Part shown: one piece after another, positions 1 to 6,583 of the stretch
How positions within the stretch are numbered: position 1 is the first letter of the stretch
Layout of the letters: the number at the start of each line of letters is the position of its first letter
NCBI GenBank assembly: GCA_041490205.1
Contig: JBGPSQ010000114.1
Coordinates: 1-8,850, forward strand
DNA: 8,850 bases
From: DATDDB01 sp041490205
GTDB lineage: Bacteria > Pseudomonadota > Gammaproteobacteria > Burkholderiales > Gallionellaceae
Direction: 5' to 3'
Made by a program: the position numbers and the translations under genes
The notes under the pieces: generated by a model
Told to the model about the DNA's origin: nothing
The model's input: only the letters and a program-made list of their open reading frames with translations
Databases searched by the model: none

Positions 1-67
1 CCAAGGAAATAACGAAGACTTTCGCGCTGCGGGCTCCGTGCCGGGCGCACCCTAGACAGGATCGTCC
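1..67 (+). other. Leader upstream of the chemosensory operon, possibly the tail of an upstream gene
   Basis: These bases precede the first adaptor gene. One frame ends in TAA at 10-12 and another in TAG at 53-55, so either could be the C-terminus of an upstream gene, but too little is visible to identify a protein. In Pil-Chp-type loci the pilI position is usually preceded by the response regulators pilG and pilH, so such a gene upstream is a reasonable expectation, not an observation. A weak purine-rich stretch (ACAGGA, 56-61) lies 6 nt before the ATG at 68. No convincing promoter is visible. Confidence 0.3.
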
Positions 68-619
68 ATGCTCCCGACACAAGCGCTGACTGCCCGGTTC
101 GACCTCGATACGAGCAGCGATGCCGGGCAGGATGGGCGGAAGCAGGGAAGCTACGGTAAAGTTTCAACACTCGTCAGCGGCGCATCGCGGCAGGGATTCC
201 GGATTGGCGGACTGCGCCTGATGATTCCATATGAGGATGGCAGCGAACTGTCGGAAATGTCGCCCATCCACCGGCTGTCCAACGCGCCGGACTGGTTCTG
301 CGGCATGGCCAACCTGCAAGGCAAGCTGACACCGGTGTTTGATCTGGCGCGCTACGTCGGGGTCGAACATGACCGGGGGGCGAAGCGCATGCTGCTGGTA
401 CTGGCGCACGGACCCGATGCCGCTGGCGTGATGGTTGATGGCCTGCCGGAGCGGCTGCGCTTGTCCGATGAAGACGAGCGCGCCGATCCCGACGTGGCGC
501 CGAAGCGGCTGTCGCCGCACTTGCGCAGTGCTCGCTACATTGGCGAGCAACTGTGGTTCGACCTGGATACCCGGTCGCTGCTCGATGCGATCGAACACTC
601 CATTGGGGTGCCGCAATGA
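68..619 (+). CDS. CheW-domain chemosensory adaptor, PilI-like
   Basis: This 183-residue cytoplasmic protein probably links the receptor encoded next to the hybrid CheA kinase encoded after it. The CheW domain spans about residues 43-178. The clearest signature is around residues 79-98, where GMANLQGKLTPVFDLARYVG matches the CheW core pattern G-x-x-N-L-R-G-x-x-x-P-V-x-D-L. The segment before it (G43 to P54) fits the first beta strands of the fold. Residues 1-40 are polar and look like a disordered extension, making the protein slightly longer than a minimal CheW of about 160 residues. There are no membrane segments. It is the first gene of the operon, 70 nt before the receptor gene, which is the position of pilI in Pil-Chp loci. 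The ATG at 68 has only a weak ribosome binding site. CheW family membership is secure; true PilI orthology is an inference from gene order. Confidence 0.85.
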   Translation: MLPTQALTARFDLDTSSDAGQDGRKQGSYGKVSTLVSGASRQGFRIGGLRLMIPYEDGSELSEMSPIHRLSNAPDWFCGMANLQGKLTPVFDLARYVGVEHDRGAKRMLLVLAHGPDAAGVMVDGLPERLRLSDEDERADPDVAPKRLSPHLRSARYIGEQLWFDLDTRSLLDAIEHSIGVPQ

Positions 620-676
620 ACGCGATATTTCCGTTTTCGGCCCGCTTTTGGGCGCCCCATTCTCTTATCCCTTTCT

Positions 677-681
677 GGAGG
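677..681 (+). promoter_or_regulatory. Strong ribosome binding site fixing the receptor start
   Basis: GGAGG sits 8 nt before the ATG at 690. The same reading frame stays open upstream to an ATG at 435, but that stretch overlaps the adaptor gene in another frame and encodes no receptor-like sequence. This site, plus the classic N-terminus beginning at 690 (a short basic segment followed by a membrane helix), decides the start. Confidence 0.8.
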
Positions 682-689
682 TAATTATT

Positions 690-2567
690 ATGCAATTGAA
701 CCTTTCCCGCCGGTTGGGCAACATCAAGATCGGTCCCCGATTGTTGCTGAGCTACAGTCTGATTCTGCTGTTGATGATCTCGACGCTGATCTTTTCCGCT
801 TCCACCATGTATCAGGCCAACAAGCACGCCACCGAGGTATTCCAGAACAACTACGAGAATACGGTCGCCCTGGATAACATTATCGTTTCGATGCAAATTG
901 TGGGCCGCGCGATGCGCTCGATCATGCTGCTGCATAACGACCCGGTTGGGGAAGCGCGCGAGAAAAAGACGATCGCGGATGCGCGCGAACTATACAAAAC
1001 GGCATATGCGAAGTCCGAGGCGCTCTCCACCGATGACAAAAGCAAGGCGCTGTTGAAGCTGATGAACGAGGCACGGGAAAAGGCGGTTGCGATCAATGAC
1101 CGGGTCAACTTGCTGTCCGATCAGGGCAAACGCGATGAGGCAGCGAGCTTGCTCCTGAACGAGGGTGTTATGGCTCTGGAAGCACGGCAAGTGACACTTG
1201 ATAATTACAAGATTTATCTGAATGCACAGTCCCAGGAAGCTGTAGCCGAGGCTGCCAGGAAATTCAGTAATGCAATTTCTATTTCGATAACGGTTTCGGT
1301 TGTGGTCTTGTTGCTGGGCGGCTTCTCAGCCATTGTGATCACGCGAAGCATTACGAATCCGCTCAACAGCTTTCAGCAGGCGATCAATGATGTGCGTCAA
1401 GGCGCTAACCTTGGCGCCCTGGCACAGATAGATTCCAAGGACGAAATGTCCGACATGGGCTTCGCGGTTAACCAGTTGCTGCAAGACCAGGTGTCGGCGC
1501 GCGAAAAGGCCGAACAGGATCGCCAGAAATCCGACCAGGACAGGCAGAAAGCCGAAGCCGAGAACGAAGCCCTGAACAACTCGGTGATTGCGATTCTGCA
1601 AGCCGTGAACCAGTTGTCGCAGAAGGACCTGACCGCACGCGCGCCGGTCTCGCAAAACATCATCGGCACCGTGTCAGACTCGATCAACCAGTTGACCGAG
1701 GAAACCTCAAAGGTTCTGCACGGTGTGACCCGGATTGCCGGCCATGTGGCGGAAGCGTCCGGCAAGGTGAGGTCGCAGGGTGACCTGGTATCCAAGACCG
1801 CTGCGGACGAACGCCAGAACGTGAATGAAATGATCCTGTCGCTCGGTGAGGCGTCGAAAAACATGAATCAGGTGGCGACACTGGCCGAGCAGTCCAACCG
1901 TTCTGCGGAGCGTGCGACCCAGGTCACCGAAACCGCGCTCACGACGGTGAACAATACGGTGAAAGGCATGGAATCCATTCGCGAGACCATCGCCGAAACC
2001 GAAAAACGCATCAAGCGCCTGGGCGAACGTTCACAGGAAATTTCCGGCATCGTGAACCTGATCAACACCATTGCGGAACGTACCCACGTGCTGGCGCTTA
2101 ACGCCTCCATGCAGGCGGCGGTTGCGGGCGAAGCGGGACGCGGTTTTGCGGTGGTGGCTGAAGAAGTGCAGCGCCTTGCGGAAAGCTCGCGGAATGCGAC
2201 GCAGCAGATCGGCACGCTGGTGAACAACATCCAGCTCGAAACGAATGAAACGATCTCGACCGTGAACCGCACCATCGGCCAGGTGGTGCATGGCTCCGAG
2301 CAGGCGCAGCAGGCCGGTGAACAAATGCGCCTGACGCAGGAAATTACCGGCGAGCTGGTGGCGCAGGTGCGCCGCATCACCGTAGCTTCGGACCAGCAGA
2401 AGATAATGTCGGCTCAGATGCTCGAGGCGGTTCAGCGCCTGGGCATAAGTAACGAGCACACCGCAAGGCAAATTGAAACGCAGGGCAAGGAAACCCAGAC
2501 ATTGATGGATTCCGCGAAACAGCTGGTGGATTCGGTGAACGTGTTCAAACTGCCCAAGTTGGCTTGA
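690..2567 (+). CDS. Methyl-accepting chemotaxis receptor with 4HB-type sensor, two HAMP-like domains and PilJ-like tip
   Basis: This 625-residue inner-membrane receptor should control the autokinase activity of the CheA encoded next. Membrane helix 1 spans about residues 18-37 and helix 2 about 196-217. The roughly 155-residue periplasmic region between them is helical and resembles the 4HB_MCP family; it lacks the QRML-type motif I associate with the PilJ sensor domain. A HAMP domain follows (219-268), then a charged coiled coil with repeated QDRQK units (268-294), a second HAMP-like segment (292-343) and the signalling domain to the C-terminus. The hairpin tip (about 455-495) includes A469-L-N-A and G480-E-A-G-R-G-F, but has H466 and Q475 where classical receptors have Asn and Glu. 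The C-terminus (FKLPKLA) has no NWETF-type tether for CheR. It lies 47 nt before the kinase gene. The receptor call is firm; the ligand is unknown. Confidence 0.93.
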   Translation: MQLNLSRRLGNIKIGPRLLLSYSLILLLMISTLIFSASTMYQANKHATEVFQNNYENTVALDNIIVSMQIVGRAMRSIMLLHNDPVGEAREKKTIADARELYKTAYAKSEALSTDDKSKALLKLMNEAREKAVAINDRVNLLSDQGKRDEAASLLLNEGVMALEARQVTLDNYKIYLNAQSQEAVAEAARKFSNAISISITVSVVVLLLGGFSAIVITRSITNPLNSFQQAINDVRQGANLGALAQIDSKDEMSDMGFAVNQLLQDQVSAREKAEQDRQKSDQDRQKAEAENEALNNSVIAILQAVNQLSQKDLTARAPVSQNIIGTVSDSINQLTEETSKVLHGVTRIAGHVAEASGKVRSQGDLVSKTAADERQNVNEMILSLGEASKNMNQVATLAEQSNRSAERATQVTETALTTVNNTVKGMESIRETIAETEKRIKRLGERSQEISGIVNLINTIAERTHVLALNASMQAAVAGEAGRGFAVVAEEVQRLAESSRNATQQIGTLVNNIQLETNETISTVNRTIGQVVHGSEQAQQAGEQMRLTQEITGELVAQVRRITVASDQQKIMSAQMLEAVQRLGISNEHTARQIETQGKETQTLMDSAKQLVDSVNVFKLPKLA

Positions 2568-2614
2568 GAACCATGATCGGATGGTACCGCCAAGCTACAG
2601 GAAGCTGAACCCAC

Positions 2615-5467
2615 ATGAAACTCAAAGACCTGATTGAAGCATTCGCCAGCGAGATCGAGCTGGCGCGGACACGGCTGGACTGCAATCTGGCCGACCTGGC
2701 CGCGCTGGATTTGGACAATACGGCCTTCATGGATGCGCTTGACCAGTACAGCGGGCAGTCTCAGCGCATGGGAGAAGCAGCTGAACTCGCCGGTTTCACG
2801 GGCCTTCAATTGGTGTGCGGCCATGTGGTGGAAAACAGCCTGATGCTGGCGGCACTGCCGCCGGAAGGGCGCGGCACAATGCTCGCTTTCCTGAGAGCCT
2901 GGCCGCCCATGATCGTGCACTACCTGCGCAACTTGGGCGACCCGTCCTCTGCCGCAGGCCTGATCGACCTGCTGCGCAGCGCACCCATCCCCATGGGCGC
3001 AGAGCAGGCCATGAAAGTGATGCACATGCTGGGCGCGATGCCCCAGCAAGTCGGGCTCCACGGTGAAGGAGAAGGGCAACCCCACCGCCAGATCCTCGCG
3101 TCGCCCGAAGATGTCGCGCTGGTCATGCCAGGTGACGTGGATCGTAATTTTCTGGAGGGCTTCTTTCAGGAAGCGCCCAGCCAGGCGCGCCACCTGGTCA
3201 ATCTTGCGCGTAACATGCTCACTGGGGAAGGCAACAGTTCGGATGTCGTCGCCGCCAAGCGCGTGGCGCACACGCTCAAAGGATCGGGTGCAACCATAGG
3301 TCTGCGCGGGATAGCTTCGCTGGGCCACCACCTGGAAGATATCCTCGATTACTTTGAACGCGAGGAATCGCAGTTAACCGGGCAGGTTGCCAATGCCCTG
3401 CTTGACGCAGCCTACTGCCTTGAACAAATGATCGGTTTCGTGACCGGGAACGACGAATACCCGCAGCAGGCGCAGTCCGTGCTACAAACAGTGCTCGACG
3501 TGGCAAACCGCATCGATGCCGGCGAATCGCTCGACCTGCCCGCTACCCGGGTCGCCGCGGCCATGCCGCGACCGGCTGAACCCACCCCGGCTTCGCTGGC
3601 AGATGCGGACAGCGGCCCCGTCGACGCGGAAGCGCCGCGCACCGACGCCGGATCTTCCGCTTCGGCGGCGACGGCGCTGCGAGTCAGCCTGCGGCGCATC
3701 GAGGACATGTTCCTGGTCTCCGGCGAAATCTCGGTGAACAGTTCTGCAATGGAGGCAGGCATCAAGGTACTGGTCGAAAGCTCCCGCGAACTGCTGGCGC
3801 AAAACCTGCGGGTGCAAAAGCGACTGTTCGAATTGGATACCGTGCTGCAGATGCGCACGCTGATCAAGGCGCGATCGCGCAGCCTGCGCAACGATGGCGC
3901 TGAATTCGACCCGCTTGAAATGGATCAGTACAACGAACTGCACAGCACCTCGCATGCGCTGGCCGAAGAGGCGGCAGACGCGCGCACCATGGCGTCGCGC
4001 GTGGAAGAAGGTATTGCCCAGATTTCAGCAAAGCAAACGCGCCAGCGCCGCTTGAGCAATGACTTGCAGCATCTGGTGATCGGCACGCGCATGACCGAGG
4101 TCGGCGTGCTTGAGTCGCGGTTGCAGCGCAACGTGCGCTCAACCTGCCAGATCACCGGGAAAGAAGCCGTGCTGGTGCTGGAGGGGGGCGACACCCTGAT
4201 TGACAGCGATTTGCTCAACAAGCTTGCCGAGCCGCTGCTGCACCTATTGCGCAATGCCGTTGACCATGGCTTGGAGACGCCGGACATGCGTGCCGCAGCA
4301 GGCAAGCCGCGAAACGGCCGCATTCTGTTGAGCTTCGCGAGGCAGGGGCAACAGGTGGTGCTTCGTTGCCAGGACGACGGACGCGGACTTGACCTGCGTG
4401 CGATCCAGCGGCGAGCGATTGAGCGCGGCCTGCTTACCCCGGAACAGGCTATGAGCGACTCGGAAATCTCGCGGATGGTGTTGCTGCCCGGATTTTCAAC
4501 GCGGCACGAGGTCAGCGAAGTTTCCGGCCGCGGAATCGGCCTGGATGTGGTGCGCGATTGGGTCACCACGATGAACGGCTCGATCCAGATTGCCTCCAAA
4601 CCAGGGCAGGGTTGCACATTTGAATTGCGTTTCGCCGCATCGCTTTCGACCATGCAATCGCTGATCGTCGAAGTTGCCGGGGAGCGCTTTGCGCTGCCTT
4701 CGGTGCAGATCGAGCAGGCGGTTTCGCGCGGCGTGGGCGAGTTTAAGCTGGTCGGCGACCAACTCGTCTACAGCTTCAACAAGTACTCATATCCGGCAAT
4801 GCGCCTGGCCGATATGGCCGGGCTGGCAGATGAAGCCAAGCCGCTGGAGTCCTATTCTGCAGTGATTATCAAACTGAACGAAAAAACTCACGCACTGGCC
4901 GTCGATCGCCTGCTCGATGCGCGCGAATTGCTGGTCAACAATCCCGGACGCTACGCTCGCCATTTGCGCGGCGTGGCCGGATTGTCCATTCTCGGCGACG
5001 GGGCGATTGCGGTGAACCTCGACCTTGCCCAGTTGCTGGCCGACGGCGCGCGCACTACCAGAACAGGCAGCATTGCCAAGAACGAAGACCAGCAGATCAA
5101 GCTGCCCGGCGTGCTGATCGTCGACGACTCATTGTCCGTGCGCAACTCGCTGGTGCAGCTCATGCGTGATGCCGGGTATCGCGCCGAAACCGCTCGCGAC
5201 GGTATTGACGCCATTGATACGCTGAACACTTTCAAGCCGGATGTGGTGCTGACCGACCTGGAGATGCCCAACATGAACGGCGTCGAATTGACCTATCATA
5301 TACGCGAGCGCGAAGACATGAAGGCCATGCCCATCATCATGATTACTTCCCGCTCGCAGGAAAAGCACCGGCGCATGGCGGAACAGGCCGGGGTGGACAC
5401 ATACATCACCAAGCCCTATAACGACGGCGAATTGCTGCAGACCATACGCCGTACCATCACCCAATGA
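2615..5467 (+). CDS. cheA: Hybrid CheA chemosensory histidine kinase with C-terminal receiver (ChpA-like)
   Basis: This 950-residue cytoplasmic kinase is the core of the operon. Residues 1-130 form a helical region without an Hpt His-x-x-Lys-Gly signature; it holds LQLVCGHVVEN (near H70) and AWPPMIVHYL (W96). A true Hpt (about 174-277) carries H219 in AHTLKGSG, the likely phosphorylation site. An Ala/Pro-rich linker (278-353) leads to a long dimerisation region (355-520) containing FDPLEMD, as in ChpA-type kinases. The HATPase domain shows an N box (N547-A-V-D-H-G), G1 (D587-D-G-R-G) and G2 (G638-R-G-I-G-L), so it should be active. A CheW-like P5 begins near M680. The receiver (831-948) has D837/D838, phospho-acceptor D881, T911 and K933, all intact. 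It is far shorter than Pseudomonas ChpA, which has many Hpt modules. A weak ACAGGA site lies 11 nt before the ATG. Its own receiver may act as a phosphate sink or an output. Confidence 0.94.
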   Translation: MKLKDLIEAFASEIELARTRLDCNLADLAALDLDNTAFMDALDQYSGQSQRMGEAAELAGFTGLQLVCGHVVENSLMLAALPPEGRGTMLAFLRAWPPMIVHYLRNLGDPSSAAGLIDLLRSAPIPMGAEQAMKVMHMLGAMPQQVGLHGEGEGQPHRQILASPEDVALVMPGDVDRNFLEGFFQEAPSQARHLVNLARNMLTGEGNSSDVVAAKRVAHTLKGSGATIGLRGIASLGHHLEDILDYFEREESQLTGQVANALLDAAYCLEQMIGFVTGNDEYPQQAQSVLQTVLDVANRIDAGESLDLPATRVAAAMPRPAEPTPASLADADSGPVDAEAPRTDAGSSASAATALRVSLRRIEDMFLVSGEISVNSSAMEAGIKVLVESSRELLAQNLRVQKRLFELDTVLQMRTLIKARSRSLRNDGAEFDPLEMDQYNELHSTSHALAEEAADARTMASRVEEGIAQISAKQTRQRRLSNDLQHLVIGTRMTEVGVLESRLQRNVRSTCQITGKEAVLVLEGGDTLIDSDLLNKLAEPLLHLLRNAVDHGLETPDMRAAAGKPRNGRILLSFARQGQQVVLRCQDDGRGLDLRAIQRRAIERGLLTPEQAMSDSEISRMVLLPGFSTRHEVSEVSGRGIGLDVVRDWVTTMNGSIQIASKPGQGCTFELRFAASLSTMQSLIVEVAGERFALPSVQIEQAVSRGVGEFKLVGDQLVYSFNKYSYPAMRLADMAGLADEAKPLESYSAVIIKLNEKTHALAVDRLLDARELLVNNPGRYARHLRGVAGLSILGDGAIAVNLDLAQLLADGARTTRTGSIAKNEDQQIKLPGVLIVDDSLSVRNSLVQLMRDAGYRAETARDGIDAIDTLNTFKPDVVLTDLEMPNMNGVELTYHIREREDMKAMPIIMITSRSQEKHRRMAEQAGVDTYITKPYNDGELLQTIRRTITQ

Positions 5468-5510
5468 TCAAAAGACCGTCAACTCTGATCAATGGCAAAG
5501 GAATGAAGCC

Positions 5511-5963
5511 ATGACCACGGTTCAACCTTCAACTGCGGCTCGCGGCAACTATGTGCTGCTGACCGTCGATACGCTGCACCTTCTGCTGCCGCAGGACGAG
5601 GTCGGCGCTGCGGAGTATTTGGAAGGCGAACTCGAAGCCTGTGAGGAACCCGGCCTGTTGAGGCTGCGCGGCACAGAGAGTCCGCGCCGATTCGCGGCGC
5701 TGTCAACCCAGATGACACTTCTGCCGCAATGTCCGCCCGGCCGTTTTCTTATCACTCCGCTCGGCGATGGAACCGATAACCTGGGCTGGTGCTGGAACGA
5801 ACTGAAAATACTGATCGACGCCAAGCTGCCGATTCACCCCATCCCGGCGGTGCTGCTCACACCGGCCACCCCGGTTGACCGCTACGTTGAGGTTGAGGGC
5901 AAATTCGCTTACCTGTGCAGTGCACGGCAATTGAAATCATTCGCCCTTGGCACGAGGAACTGA
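5511..5963 (+). CDS. Small diverged CheW-like protein
   Basis: This 150-residue soluble protein lies 43 nt after the hybrid kinase, with AAAGGA (5497-5502) placed 8 nt before the ATG. Residues 14-31 (YVLLTVDTLHLLLPQDEV) resemble the opening beta strands of a CheW domain, where a hydrophobic strand leads into a Leu-Leu-Pro-Gln turn. The usual second half of the signature, N-L-R-G followed by P-V-x-D-L, is absent; a different sequence (residues 85-115, with GWCWNELKILIDAKLPIHPIP) occupies that place. There is no signal peptide or membrane helix. The setting between CheA and another CheW-like gene supports a role as an accessory adaptor or a modulator of array assembly, but that is inference. 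It could be a family of its own that only partly shares the CheW fold. That the gene is real is much surer than its function: it is well placed in the operon and only 3 nt from the next gene. Confidence 0.7.
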   Translation: MTTVQPSTAARGNYVLLTVDTLHLLLPQDEVGAAEYLEGELEACEEPGLLRLRGTESPRRFAALSTQMTLLPQCPPGRFLITPLGDGTDNLGWCWNELKILIDAKLPIHPIPAVLLTPATPVDRYVEVEGKFAYLCSARQLKSFALGTRN

Positions 5964-5966
5964 GCG

Positions 5967-6554
5967 ATGGAGGCAGCACTGGAGCAGCTATTCAACACAA
6001 GCGATTCCGCACCTGTCGAGATTTCGCCTTTAGCAGTCCCTGCTGACGTGGCAGCGGCGGAACCCCGCCCGCAGGTGTCGGCACGCCTCATCGAATACGC
6101 GCACGGCCGCAGTATCGCACTGCCGCCGCACACGACCTACGCCCTGATAGAAAACCCGTCCATCACTGTGGTGCCCGGTGCCGCGAACCATGCGCTCGGG
6201 TTGCTGATATGGCAAGAGATGCGGCTGCCCGTGCTGAATCTCCACGCGCTGCTGCATCCCGGCACGAACACCGCCGCAGCCAGCGCCCCGCGCTACGCAC
6301 TGGTGGTCGCCTACCAGCGCGCGGCGCGCGCTCCGTTGGCATACGGCGCCTTCGCATTGGACCAACTGCCGCAGACCATTGCGGTCAGCGACGACGAGCA
6401 GTGCGAGCTGCCCGATGACAGCAAGATGTGGGCTCAGCTTGCGCTATCGTGCTTCCGGCACAATGGGGTGGCCGTGCCTATCCTGGATACGGCTCGCCTG
6501 TTCAGCACCCGTCCCGATCCCAAGCGCGTTTTCAACCAGACAAGCGCCGAATAG
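5967..6554 (+). CDS. Diverged CheW-domain protein, last gene of the chemosensory operon
   Basis: This 195-residue soluble protein starts 3 nt after the previous stop, with GAGGA (5954-5958) inside the end of the previous gene, so translation is probably coupled. Residues 1-40 are acidic and Ala/Pro-rich and look disordered. The CheW-like domain runs from about 46 to 190: RSIALPPHTTYALIENP fits the first strands, GLLIWQEMRLPVLNLHALL (78-96) stands in for G-x-x-N-L-R-G-x-x-x-P-V-x-D-L, and CFRHNGVAVPILDTARLF (162-179) matches the closing strand and helix. The Arg-Gly pair of the core motif is replaced by Gln-Glu. It is the third adaptor-like protein of the operon and may give an alternative receptor-kinase link or bind a different partner. 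Membership of the CheW superfamily is likely, the exact role unknown. The gene ends at a hairpin shared with the convergent lipoprotein gene. Confidence 0.75.
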   Translation: MEAALEQLFNTSDSAPVEISPLAVPADVAAAEPRPQVSARLIEYAHGRSIALPPHTTYALIENPSITVVPGAANHALGLLIWQEMRLPVLNLHALLHPGTNTAAASAPRYALVVAYQRAARAPLAYGAFALDQLPQTIAVSDDEQCELPDDSKMWAQLALSCFRHNGVAVPILDTARLFSTRPDPKRVFNQTSAE

Positions 6555-6578
6555 TCCGGCACTCTGGGGTGCCCGGAC
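6554..6578. terminator. Hairpin between convergent genes, possible bidirectional terminator
   Basis: GTCCGG (6554-6559) pairs with CCGGAC (6573-6578), and CAC (6560-6562) pairs with GTG (6569-6571) around a TCTGGG loop, leaving one bulged C. The stem begins on the last base of the adaptor stop codon and ends 5 nt before the stop codon of the lipoprotein gene on the other strand. Neither side has a T tract, so it is not a classical intrinsic terminator; it could stop both transcripts weakly or protect their 3' ends. Confidence 0.4.
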
Positions 6579-6583
6579 AACCG

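Noticed and set aside
435..689. Upstream extension of the receptor frame to an ATG at 435
   Set aside because: It overlaps the adaptor gene in another frame, and the strong GGAGG and typical membrane N-terminus belong to the ATG at 690.
690..2567. Naming the receptor PilJ
   Set aside because: The gene position and the Gln in the tip fit PilJ, but the periplasmic region resembles a four-helix bundle and I do not see the PilJ sensor motif, so the symbol was withheld.
2432..3331. A 299-codon reverse frame across the receptor/kinase junction
   Set aside because: It covers parts of two well-supported genes on the other strand, and its His/Gln-rich translation is typical of antisense shadow.
5465..5491. 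Two TGATCA sites (5465-5470 and 5486-5491) after the kinase gene, able to form a hairpin
   Set aside because: TGATCA is itself a palindrome, the loop would be 15 nt, and there is no T tract. The next gene seems to be in the same operon, so a terminator is unlikely.
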